DNA of 64,000 nucleotides from contig NZ_JAFEWC010000003.1 of assembly GCF_017355875.1 (NCBI RefSeq), forward strand, positions 811,001 to 875,000. The letters are read 5' to 3'. Source of the DNA: Aridibaculum aurantiacum. GTDB taxonomy: Bacteria; Bacteroidota; Bacteroidia; Chitinophagales; Chitinophagaceae. A program made the position numbers and the translations under genes. The notes beneath the pieces were generated by a model that saw nothing but the letters and a program-made list of their open reading frames with translations, searched no databases and was not told the DNA's origin. Below are positions 41,879 through 50,800 of the stretch, piece by piece (position 1 is the stretch's first letter; each line of letters starts with the position of its first letter).

Positions 41879-41938
41879 CAAATCTAATACTTGAACGTGG
41901 TAAATATTTTTTGCATCACCAAATCACATCTTTATGTG
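41879..41938 (-). promoter_or_regulatory. Promoter with dyad for the propeller-kinase gene
   Basis: Minus strand: -7 box TAGATTTG (41886-41879), a perfect match, 10 nt before the ATG. The dyad CACAT-N4-ATGTG (41925-41938), perfect over the ten core bases, is followed at once by ATTTG as at the regulator gene. The gap to the -7 box is 38 nt here, 14 nt more than at the three best sites, so the promoter geometry differs. Confidence 0.5.
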
Positions 41939-42066
41939 GTGAAATGTGCAGCTTTTCAGGGGCTAATTGAAGATGAGCGGTAACAATAGATGATAAAGCG
42001 TGTAACATTCGTTTAAACAGCATTTGCACCACCGGTTGTCCCACTTTTTTTCACCTTGTTATGCGA

Positions 42067-42097
42067 TTGTGAACCTTCTTTTCTCACTGCATTTTTG
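42067..42097 (+). promoter_or_regulatory. Bacteroidota-type promoter
   Basis: TTG at 42067-42069, 20-nt spacer, -7 box CATTTTTG at 42090-42097 (7 of 8), 41 nt before the small gene at 42139. Confidence 0.4.
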
Positions 42098-42138
42098 CAA
42101 TATCAAATCAAAACAAAAACAATAAAAAACTTAATGCA

Positions 42139-42330
42139 ATGAGAGGAAAATTCATCACCACAAACTTAAAGCTGGCAGTGCTGGCAGGTGGCAAAAAACG
42201 TACAATGGATGTGAAAGAAACAAAAGCATCTCTAGAAAATTTCGAGATCATTTGGAGTAAATCATTCTTCCAGGTAAAACAAGATCTTATACAGAAAGTA
42301 AAAACCAATGAGCCTGAAATGGTTTTCTAA
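42139..42330 (+). CDS. Small basic protein (63 aa)
   Basis: 63 residues, basic first half (MRGKFITTNLKLAVLAGGKKR) and a Trp-containing second half (ENFEIIWSKSFFQVKQDLIQK). A Gly-Gly at residues 17-18 after a leader-like stretch recalls bacteriocin-type leaders, but the composition downstream does not settle this. It has its own promoter and precedes another small frame and the cytochrome gene. Family unknown. Confidence 0.5.
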   Translation: MRGKFITTNLKLAVLAGGKKRTMDVKETKASLENFEIIWSKSFFQVKQDLIQKVKTNEPEMVF

Positions 42331-42469
42331 CACAGGGATAGCAGGTAAGCGATCATCATTTTAAAAAGTAACGGTTGCACAAAATTACCTGCTTCACCTG
42401 TTGGTAGAACTTCCAACAAAGGCTATCACACTTCCCGTACCACAACCAAAACAACTAATACACATTGCC

Positions 42470-42574
42470 ATGATCGACAAATTCTTCCAACTGATGGATC
42501 ACTTTTTCACTATCCTGATTATGTTATCAGGTGATGATTTAAGCGAAGACGTATCAATCAACAACATACTGTAA
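42470..42574 (+). CDS. Possible 34-residue peptide ahead of the cytochrome gene
   Basis: ATG at 42470 to TAA at 42572-42574: MIDKFFQLMDHFFTILIMLS followed by GDDLSEDVSINNIL. A hydrophobic, helix-like first half and an acidic end; the stop is 18 nt before the cytochrome ATG. It could be a small membrane peptide or a chance frame. Confidence 0.35.
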   Translation: MIDKFFQLMDHFFTILIMLSGDDLSEDVSINNIL

Positions 42575-42592
42575 ACAACATAAACCAAAACA

Positions 42593-43201
42593 ATGAAAAG
42601 AATCTCGATCAGCATTTTGTTGCTGCTGGTAACAGGAAGTGCACTCATGCTCTCATGCAACAGCCAAAACGAAACTGTAGCTGTAAATAGTAAAGGTGTG
42701 CCAATGGATAGTATGGTAAAACATGGAGAATACCTGGTTACTATAATGGGCTGCGACGATTGCCACACACCTAAAGTTTTTGGACCTAAAGGACCTGAAC
42801 TTGATATGGCTAAACGTTTGTCAGGGCATCCATCTGAGATACCTGTGGGGCAGGTACACAAAGAAGACCTGAAGACATGGGTATTATTTAATCATCTTAC
42901 TACTGCCTATGTTGGCCCTTGGGGTACTTCTTTTGCCGCCAACCTTACCAGCGATGAAACAGGTGTTGGTAATTGGACAGAGAAGCAATTTCTGAAAGCT
43001 ATGCGCGAAGGAAAATATAAAGGCATAGAAAATTCCCGCCCCATGCTTCCGCCTATGCCGTGGCAGAACTTTAGCAAAGCAACTGATGATGACCTGAAAG
43101 CAATCTTTGCTTATTTGAAATCAACCAAGCCGGTACATAATTTGGTTCCTGCACCTATACCGCCTACGCATCTTGCCGATGCAGATATAGAACCAAAATA
43201 A
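42593..43201 (+). CDS. Lipoprotein cytochrome c
   Basis: 202 residues. Lipobox LMLSC with Cys at 22. The single haem motif CDDCH (about 54-58) and a distal Met in PMLPPMPWQNF (about 142-152) mark a class-I-like cytochrome c. Helical segments DDDLKAIFAYLKSTKPV close the fold. It should pass electrons at the periplasmic or outer-membrane face. The oxidoreductase partner is not in the window. Confidence 0.9.
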   Translation: MKRISISILLLLVTGSALMLSCNSQNETVAVNSKGVPMDSMVKHGEYLVTIMGCDDCHTPKVFGPKGPELDMAKRLSGHPSEIPVGQVHKEDLKTWVLFNHLTTAYVGPWGTSFAANLTSDETGVGNWTEKQFLKAMREGKYKGIENSRPMLPPMPWQNFSKATDDDLKAIFAYLKSTKPVHNLVPAPIPPTHLADADIEPK

Positions 43202-43223
43202 ATTCCCTCTATTATACATGTAA

Positions 43224-43257
43224 ATGCCTGCAGTTTGTGCTGCAGGCATCTTTATTT
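43224..43257 (+). terminator. Terminator of the cytochrome gene
   Basis: Ten-bp stem 43224-43233 with 43240-43249, loop TTTGTG, followed by a T-rich tract. Confidence 0.85.
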
Positions 43258-43280
43258 TCAATAAGTACTTGTATAGAGAA

Positions 43281-44042
43281 TTATCTTCCCATCCATCCAC
43301 CATCTACTGTGAGTATGGTTCCATTTATATAATCAGATGCCGGTGATGAAAGAAAGACAGTAGCGCCGGCTATGTCTTCAGCAGTACCCCAGCGGCCTGC
43401 AGGAATCCTTGAAAGTATAGAAGCACTTCTATCAGGATCGTTGCGCAGCTGCTCAGTATTATCCGTAGAAATATAACCTGGTGCAATACCATTTACGTTA
43501 ATACCATGTTGCGCCCATTCGTTAGCAAAAGCTTTCAGTAATGAAGCAATAGCACCCTTGCTGGCTGCATATCCCGGAACATTGATGCCGCCCTGGAAGC
43601 TGAGCAAAGAAGCAGTGAAAACAATCTTCCCTTCTTTACGCTCCAGCATTTTTTTACCTATTTCTCTTGTAAGTACAAATTGAGAATTCAGGTTTATGTT
43701 TATGATCGTATCCCAATATTCATCCGGGTGTTCTGCTACAGGCTTACGCAAAATATTACCTGCATTGTTCACCAGTATATCTATCACCGGGTGATCAGCA
43801 TTTACCTTTTCAATAAAAGCATACAACGACTCGCGGTTGCTAAAGTCGCACTGGTAAGGGTAAAACTTTTTACCTGCAGCAATCACTTCTTTTTCTACAT
43901 CGCTGCCCGATGCAGGCATTGAATGGCTAACACCAATGATATCAGCACCTGCTTCAGCAAGTGCTACCGCCATTGCTTTACCAATACCACGGCTACACCC
44001 GGTTACTAAAGCCAGTTTATTATCTACACGAAAATTGATCAT
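43281..44042 (-). CDS. kduD: 2-deoxy-D-gluconate/5-keto-4-deoxyuronate pathway SDR (KduD)
   Basis: 253 residues, a short-chain dehydrogenase: TGCSRGIGKA nucleotide loop (about 14-23), NNAGN, catalytic Ser in VFTASLLSFQGG and YAASKGA (Tyr, Lys). The C-terminal SRIPAGRWGTAEDIAGATVFLSS and DGGWMGR fit KduD. It reduces 3-deoxy-D-glycero-2,5-hexodiulosonate to 2-keto-3-deoxygluconate with NAD(P)H in pectin or uronate use. It follows kduI by 5 nt. Confidence 0.9.
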   Translation of the reverse strand: MINFRVDNKLALVTGCSRGIGKAMAVALAEAGADIIGVSHSMPASGSDVEKEVIAAGKKFYPYQCDFSNRESLYAFIEKVNADHPVIDILVNNAGNILRKPVAEHPDEYWDTIININLNSQFVLTREIGKKMLERKEGKIVFTASLLSFQGGINVPGYAASKGAIASLLKAFANEWAQHGINVNGIAPGYISTDNTEQLRNDPDRSASILSRIPAGRWGTAEDIAGATVFLSSPASDYINGTILTVDGGWMGR

Positions 44043-44047
44043 GAGGA

Positions 44048-44878
44048 TTATTTAAGGGTTTTGATGTCAATGAAATCCATGTCGGTAAATGAAAGGTTTT
44101 CTCCGGCCATTGCCCATATAAAGCTATAGCTGGCTGTAGCTACACCAGAGTGTATGCTCCAGGCCGGTGAAACAATTGCTTCTTCATTGGCCACAAACAT
44201 ATGTCGGGTTTCTTCTGCTTCACCCATAAAGTGGATCACGCGCTGGTTCTCCGGCAAGTTGAAGTAGAAGTACACTTCGCTACGACGATCATGTGTATGC
44301 GCCGGCATTGTATTCCAAAGACTGCCAGGCTTAAAGTTCGTAAGACCCATAACTAGTTGGCAACTCTTCAAACCATCAGCATGAATATACTTATTGATCA
44401 CGCGGTGATTGGCGGTTTCCGCTGTTCCCAGTTCTGTAGGAGTAGCATCAGCAGGATGCATCAACTGGACAGGGTGTTCTTTATGTGCCGGGCAACTGAT
44501 CAACACAAACTTTGCAGGTTCTTCTGCATTGTTGCTGCTAAAAACCACCTCCTTTTTTCCTTTACCAACATATAAACAGTCAAGCCTGTTCATGGTATAT
44601 TTTTCACCATCTACCTGTACTGTTCCTGTGCCTGCTATATTGATGATGCCCACCTCGCGGCGCTCCAGGAAGTACTCGCTTTTCAACTGATCGTAAGTAA
44701 CCAGTTCAATGGGTTTGGTTACAGGAAAAGCTACACCGCACATCATACGATCGTAATGGGTATAGGTTTGAATGATGGCATCTTGTTGTACAAGATTGTT
44801 CAGTAAGAATTTGTCCCGGATCTGCTGCGTATTATAACGTGCAAAATCTTCGGGATGTACCTGGTGTATAACTCTCAT
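44048..44878 (-). CDS. kduI: 5-keto-4-deoxyuronate isomerase (KduI)
   Basis: 276 residues from the ATG at 44878 (the frame is open to 44983, but family length and the start RVIHQVHPEDFARYNTQQIR fit this ATG). The C-terminal cupin has the zinc signature PAHTHDRRSEVYFYFNLP and the MFVANEEAIVSPAWSIHSG block. It converts 5-keto-4-deoxyuronate to the substrate of KduD. The two form a bicistronic operon without lyases or transporters beside them. Confidence 0.95.
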   Translation of the reverse strand: MRVIHQVHPEDFARYNTQQIRDKFLLNNLVQQDAIIQTYTHYDRMMCGVAFPVTKPIELVTYDQLKSEYFLERREVGIINIAGTGTVQVDGEKYTMNRLDCLYVGKGKKEVVFSSNNAEEPAKFVLISCPAHKEHPVQLMHPADATPTELGTAETANHRVINKYIHADGLKSCQLVMGLTNFKPGSLWNTMPAHTHDRRSEVYFYFNLPENQRVIHFMGEAEETRHMFVANEEAIVSPAWSIHSGVATASYSFIWAMAGENLSFTDMDFIDIKTLK

Positions 44879-44956
44879 TGTTGCAGAATTTTTTAGATAA
44901 AGAAAAATAGTAAACCGGCAGCAAGCAAGGCGCAAAGTTGCCTTGAAATGAGAAGA

Positions 44957-44990
44957 AAAAAAAATGAGGCTTCTCAGCCTCATTTTTTTA
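44957..44990 (-). terminator. Terminator overlapping a stop codon
   Basis: Eight-bp core stem 44964-44971 with 44976-44983 extended by A- and T-runs; the TAA of the RHS-like gene at 44988-44990 sits beside the upstream arm. Confidence 0.85.
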
Positions 44991-45812
44991 TTGGTAAGTA
45001 TATTCTACTTTTCCTAAATATTCTTTCGCTTTATTATAAACTTGCTCTTTTTCTTTTAGACCGCGGTCGTTGTATACATAGCGGTATACCAAGTAGTTGG
45101 CGCTGGTTGCCTGCCTTTGTATCATTTGAGCAATACGGCCATTGGCATCATATTCAAAAATATAATCTGGAAGGTGTTGGTTTGCCTTACGGTTGAAACG
45201 AACAATATCTGTAAGGCGCTGCTGATCGTAATAATAATAGTAGGTCTCTAAAGTGCGGTTCTTTTTCTTCCAGATCTCTTCGCTTACGTTATTCTGTCCA
45301 TCAAGTTTAAAAGTAACATAAGTGGTATCTGCGCCATTCTTCACTTTAAGCATTTGCTGAGGCAACCCGTTTTCGTTGTAGCTCCACAAGTGCGATTCGG
45401 TGCTGGAGAATTTACCATCAAAGTCTTTGCTGGTGGCATGTGTAGCCACCAACCGTCCTTGTGCATCATATGTATAATCTACCGTGTTGATGGCATGCGC
45501 GCTGCTATCGTAAGTTCTGCTTATACGACCATCTTTGTAAGTACTGGTAAATAAAGACTCGCCGGTACCAATGGTAGCTGAACGTGTGATGATCTGCTGG
45601 CCATTATTAGCTACCTGTTGTTCCAGTAAGAAATCTTTGGTTGGTTGGTTATTGGATTCAAAACCGGTAGCAGATACCCGCTTTACCTGGCTTGAATGCA
45701 TAAGTTGATATTGTTGGTTTGTTTGTTTGGTACCAAGTATATCAGAATAATAATATTGGCTGTATGCATTTACAGATGATACCAACAACAACGCACAGAG
45801 AAGTTTCTTCAT
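44988..45812 (-). CDS. Exported RHS/YD-repeat-like protein
   Basis: 274 residues. Signal peptide (MKKLLCALLLVSSVNAYSQ) and then repeated YD-type units: NTVDYTYDAQGRLVATH, WSYNENGLPQQML, YYYYYDQQRLTDIV, YIFEYDANGRIAQM and YVYNDRGLKEKEQ. These are typical of beta-strand wrap proteins (RHS-like) but short and without a toxin end. A secreted or surface beta-structured protein of unknown role. Confidence 0.75.
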   Translation of the reverse strand: MKKLLCALLLVSSVNAYSQYYYSDILGTKQTNQQYQLMHSSQVKRVSATGFESNNQPTKDFLLEQQVANNGQQIITRSATIGTGESLFTSTYKDGRISRTYDSSAHAINTVDYTYDAQGRLVATHATSKDFDGKFSSTESHLWSYNENGLPQQMLKVKNGADTTYVTFKLDGQNNVSEEIWKKKNRTLETYYYYYDQQRLTDIVRFNRKANQHLPDYIFEYDANGRIAQMIQRQATSANYLVYRYVYNDRGLKEKEQVYNKAKEYLGKVEYTYQ

Positions 45813-45928
45813 GTATTTATTTTGAACCCTTCAAAAATAGCCGCTCAACTGTTAAGGAAAAAACATAGGGCGGAAGCAGCTTATAGGGCAATAGGTTTTG
45901 TATGTACATTTAGCCAAATTTTAACAGC

Positions 45929-47044
45929 GTGTCGCACAGGCCTCAACGGAAGGAAAATGATTGCTTAAACTGTGGTGCAATAGTGAATGGCAGGTACTGT
46001 AGCATTTGTGGCCAGGAGAATACAGAACCTAAAGAAACCTTCTGGCACCTGGTTACACATTTTGTTTACGACATCACGCACTTCGATGGTAAGTTCTTCA
46101 GTACTGTAAAATATCTTTTGCTAAAGCCTGGTTTTCTTTCGCGGCAGTATATGATGGGCAGAAGGAACAGTTACCTGAACCCGATAAAGATGTACGTGTT
46201 CACGTCTGCGTTCTTTTTTATATTTTTCTTCTCATTCATCAATACAAAGAACTTACTGGATAAAGGCAGTGAAGCAAGCACCGCAGCTGATATACGCCAG
46301 GTATTACTTAACCAGCAGCAGCGTTTACAGAAACAACTAAAAGACAGTTCAACCCGCTTATCTGCAAGTGGTATTATAAAGCAACAACAGTTGCAAAAAA
46401 TAAATGAAGACCTTGAGCAATTGCAAAGGGATACTACTGCATTACACCTTCTGAACTATTACCGCGATAGAGAATTGTTGCTCTCATCAAAGAAAAAGCA
46501 ATTCACTTCAGAAGCTGCCTATGACTCCATTCAACAAACACTTCCAAAAGAAAAGAGGGATAATTGGGTGAAGCGAAAGTTTGAATTGAAACAACTGGAA
46601 GTGCAACAGAAATATGGCGCCAATGCAGATGGTTATTTGAGCGTAGCGTTAGACAAATTCATGCATTACTTCCCGCAGATCATGTTTGTGTCGCTTCCCA
46701 TTTTTGCACTTATCCTCCAGTTGTTATATTTCAGGCGCAAGCAGTACTATTATGCTGATCATGGCATTTTCACGGTTCACCTGTACTGTGCTATGTATAT
46801 CTTCATCTTTATCCAGTTGCTGTTAGAGAAGTTAGATGGTGTTGCATATTTTGGCTGGGTTGACTACCTGGCCACATTTTTTGTTTTTTACATGTTGTGG
46901 TATATATACCGGTCTATGAAAGTCTTTTATATGCAAAGCACTAAAAAGACTTTTCTAAAGTACCTGTTGTTATGGATCATCTGTTCGGTAGTGATGGGTT
47001 TCCTGTTTCTTACTTACTTCGTTGTTTCATTGTTTACAGTATAA
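45929..47044 (+). CDS. DUF3667 membrane protein with N-terminal zinc ribbon
   Basis: 371 residues from a GTG at 45929. Residues 12-27 hold CLNCGAIVNGRYCSIC, a four-Cys ribbon, followed by the amphipathic region ETFWHLVTHFVYDITHFDGKFFSTVKYLLLKPG. After it come a membrane helix near 90-105, a long coiled-coil-like segment (about 130-225) and three C-terminal helices. The family is common in Bacteroidota and its function is unknown. It lies 3 nt before mazG, in one operon. Confidence 0.85.
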   Translation: MSHRPQRKENDCLNCGAIVNGRYCSICGQENTEPKETFWHLVTHFVYDITHFDGKFFSTVKYLLLKPGFLSRQYMMGRRNSYLNPIKMYVFTSAFFFIFFFSFINTKNLLDKGSEASTAADIRQVLLNQQQRLQKQLKDSSTRLSASGIIKQQQLQKINEDLEQLQRDTTALHLLNYYRDRELLLSSKKKQFTSEAAYDSIQQTLPKEKRDNWVKRKFELKQLEVQQKYGANADGYLSVALDKFMHYFPQIMFVSLPIFALILQLLYFRRKQYYYADHGIFTVHLYCAMYIFIFIQLLLEKLDGVAYFGWVDYLATFFVFYMLWYIYRSMKVFYMQSTKKTFLKYLLLWIICSVVMGFLFLTYFVVSLFTV

Positions 47045-47047
47045 AAA

Positions 47048-47824
47048 ATGCATATGAGTGTTGAGAATAGTTTTTTGAGATTAGTGAAGATCATGGATGA
47101 ACTGAGGGAGCAATGCCCGTGGGATAAAAAGCAAACAATAGATACACTGCGTCCACTAACGTTAGAAGAGACTTATGAACTAGCTGACGCGATCACTACA
47201 CAAGATTGGAAAGGGATAAAGGAAGAGCTTGGCGACCTGATGCTACATATGATCTTTTATGCAAAGATTGGCAGTGAGCAAGGGCACTTTACACTAGAAG
47301 ATGTGCTGGAAGGAATAAGCGATAAGCTGGTTGCAAGGCATCCGCATATATACGGTGATGTAAAAGTGAATGACGAGGAAGATGTAAAGAAGAATTGGGA
47401 GCAACTGAAAATGAAAGAAGGCAAGAAGTCGGTGCTTAGTGGAGTGCCGCCATCATTGCCTGCTATGGTTAAGGCCACACGCATACAGGATAAGGCACGC
47501 CAGGTAGGCTTTGAATGGGATAACAAAGAAGATGTATGGAAAAAGGTAGAGGAGGAGATAGGCGAATTACACGAAGCTGTTGCCAGTGGAGACCAATCAC
47601 ATGTAGAAGAAGAGTTTGGTGATGTAATGTTCAGCTTAATAAATTATGCACGGTTTTTGCAAATAGACGCCGAAGGCGTTTTAGAAAAAACGAACAAGAA
47701 ATTTATTCATCGCTTTACTTCAATGGAAGAAGAGGCAAAAGCCCACGGCCGCAACCTTGCCAACATGACTCTGCAGGAAATGGATGAGATATGGAACTCC
47801 ATTAAAAACAAAAGACCCAAGTGA
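47048..47824 (+). CDS. mazG: Nucleoside triphosphate pyrophosphohydrolase MazG
   Basis: 258 residues, two MazG domains. The first (about 1-105) has LEETYELADAI and KEELGDLMLHMIFYAK, the second (about 155-240) EIGELHEAVAS and EEEFGDVMFSLINYARF: the EExxE and ExxD magnesium motifs. It removes pyrophosphate from (d)NTPs, including damaged ones. It overlaps the start of the following kinase gene by 4 nt. Confidence 0.95.
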   Translation: MHMSVENSFLRLVKIMDELREQCPWDKKQTIDTLRPLTLEETYELADAITTQDWKGIKEELGDLMLHMIFYAKIGSEQGHFTLEDVLEGISDKLVARHPHIYGDVKVNDEEDVKKNWEQLKMKEGKKSVLSGVPPSLPAMVKATRIQDKARQVGFEWDNKEDVWKKVEEEIGELHEAVASGDQSHVEEEFGDVMFSLINYARFLQIDAEGVLEKTNKKFIHRFTSMEEEAKAHGRNLANMTLQEMDEIWNSIKNKRPK

Positions 47825-50800
47825 AGGAAACTTTAAGAAGAAGTTTTTACAAGAACAGATACCTGGCCATCATTAGCCTGTGGTTGTATGTCCTTTCTTT
47901 ATTTTTTTCTGCATCATGGTCTATTAAAAAATCACCTGCAAGTATAAGGGAAACCTTTACCAGGTACCTGGTAGAAAAAGAACAGGCATTTGAAAGGTTT
48001 GCTTCGGACACTGCTGCGCTGCGTGCTGTGGTACTGGAAGACGAATTGCCTGAACCTACCTTCAAATATGTTTCTTATGCAGAGCAGGAAACTTACCTGT
48101 ATGTATACACACTAAATGATATCGGCAATCCTCTCATAACATTTTGGAATAATAATAAAGCAGCTCCGCAACCATCCGATCTCGATCTTCCTGATGGAAA
48201 GCACCTGGTAGAGCATGCTAATGGTGAATTTGAATTTGTAAAAAGAACTACCAGAGCCGGTGGGAGAGCGGTGATCGTAGCTGGAATGATTCCGCTGCGG
48301 TGGAATTACTTCATGAACAATAAATACCTGTCGACTAATTTTCCTGCTTTAGGCACTGGCGGTAAAAATTACGAGTTCGTGAATAAGGGTGGCAGTATAA
48401 CCATCAAGAATGGCGATGGCAAACCCTTGTTTGGATTGAAAGTGAAGGAACAGGTAAGGAAAACTATTCCGGGGATATGGTCGCTGCTGTGCAAGGTGCT
48501 GTCTATCTGTTTCCTTTTGGTATTCATCAATATGGTTGCCTTTGATGTTTCTCGTGTTAAAGGTTGGAGAACTGGGATAGCCTTCCTGGTGAGCGTGGTG
48601 GTTTCGTTGAGGCTGATCAGTTACTTTTTCTCGTTTCCGTTTCACTACCGGCGGCTCGACCTTTTTGACCCCGGCATATATGCTTCCAATATGTTTCACC
48701 CTTCCTTGGGTGACCTGTTGATAAATATGCTCCTCCTGTTTTGGATACTTAGCTTTGTTCGTTACACCTCTATAAAGTACCTGCGCCAGTTGTCGCCTTA
48801 CACAGGTAAGCGTGCGAGGAATGTAACCATCCTTGTTTCACTGTTACTTGTCATCGTTTCTTTCACAGCTTCGGGAGTGGTGCGTAGCCTTATTGTTGAT
48901 TCAAAAATTTCTTTTGATGTAGCCAATTTCTTCCGGCTAAATATCAACTCGCTTATCAGTTTTATTACCCTGTGTTTTATCATGCTGTGCTTTTTCAACA
49001 TCAGTCAACTGTTGTTGCTGCACGCTTATAAATGCAAGAAGGTTCCTGCTTATCAAAAGTATTTAGCCATAGCCATTGCAGGTCTTTTATTTCTTACTGT
49101 GAAGATGGAGAACCAGGCTGTCACCACGCATCTTATGGTGCTTGCATGGCTGCTGCTGTTCACGCTCATTATGGAGTTCAGGCGCGAAGACATTTACATA
49201 CCACTGATGCGTTCGCCATTCTTTCTTTTATGGTTAATGATCTTTGCTGCCAGTATTTCTGCACTTATCATTTACGAAAGCAGGGATAAAGAGTTAGCAG
49301 AACGCGAAACACATGCAAAGAAATTAGCGTCCCAGGCTGATCCATCTTCCGAAAGTCTTTTGAATATAGGCATTGGTAACTTCAGCAATTTCCTTTTAGC
49401 GCCCAACTTTCATAGGTTCTACAATGAGCAGGAGAATAAGAACCTAAAGGACAGCCTGATCAAGGAAAACTTTTCCGGCTACCTCAATAAGTATGATACG
49501 CGGGTATACACCTACGATAGTTCAACTAAAGAATTGTTCAACGATGAATCGCTTCCATTCGAGGTGATGCAGAATAACCTAACCAACCAAAGCCGCAGGA
49601 CTACATCACCAGATATATATTACCACGAGAATGCCTTTGACAAGTTCAGTTACTTCTACTTTAAAGTTGTAAGAAGTTTTGAAGGTGATACGTTGGGCTA
49701 TTTTTTCGTAGTGGCCAATCCGAAAAAATACAAGCATGAAACGCTGTACCCGGAGCTGTTCAAGCAGGTAAGAGATAATTCAGCTGATTATGAAATCACC
49801 AGTGCATACGCTGTTTATAATCGAGGTAATATAGTTCTTCATTCAGGTGATTATGGCTTCGTATCGAGCATAAGCAGAAGCGAGTACCCGAAAAAAGATT
49901 TTGAAGAAAGAAGAAGAAATGGCTTTAGCGAACTATGGCACAATGCAGGTAATGGTAAAGTGGTGGTCATTGTAAAATCAACAACGCTTACCTACCAGGC
50001 AGTCACTTTATTTGCTTACCTGTTCGGTACATTCCTGTTCATTATAGTCATATTTCATGGTGTTCAGTTTTTGATTAAATCAAGATTTAGGTGGAACAGG
50101 ATTATTGAAAACCTCCGGCTTAATATCAGGAGCCAGATACAAGCAACCATTATATTCATCAGTGTATTTTCTTTTGTGGTGATAGCAGCTGCCACCATTG
50201 CTTTTTATGTAGATCGTTTTGATAAGAACAACCGGCAGCGGCTGGTGAAGACCATCAACATGATGGCAAATGAGATCAAACACCAGGTAGCTACGCATGC
50301 CATGTTTGATGATGGTATTAAGCTATACGACCTGGGACCACGTGACCAGCTGGAGCGTGTTATAAATGATATAGCCGAAATACATGGTATTGATGTGAAC
50401 TTCTATGACCTCTCGGGTGAACTTAAAGTATCTACGCAACCTTATATACATCGCAAGAAGGTAGTTAGCTCTTTGATGGAGCCCAAAGCTTATTATAAAC
50501 TGCATTACCGGAAAGAAATACAGGTAATTCAAAAAGAAAACATCGGCAGCTTTGAGTTCATGAGCATTTACACACCAGTGACTGATGGTACTGGTATGCC
50601 GTATGCTTACCTCAATGTTCCTTACTTGAGTTCTGAGGCTGAGCTGGACCAGGAGATATCTAATTTCCTTGTGACGCTCATCAACCTGAATGCTTTCATT
50701 TTTGTGTTTGCAGGTGCAATTGCTTTCCTTGTTACCAATCGTATCACTCGCTCTTTTTCACTTATCAGTAGCAAAATGCAGGAGGTTAATCTTGGTAAAG

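Noticed and set aside
42139-42330. Idea that the 63-residue protein is a bacteriocin precursor with a double-glycine leader
   Set aside because: No peptidase-containing ABC transporter or modification enzyme lies nearby, and the part after Gly-Gly is not bacteriocin-like.
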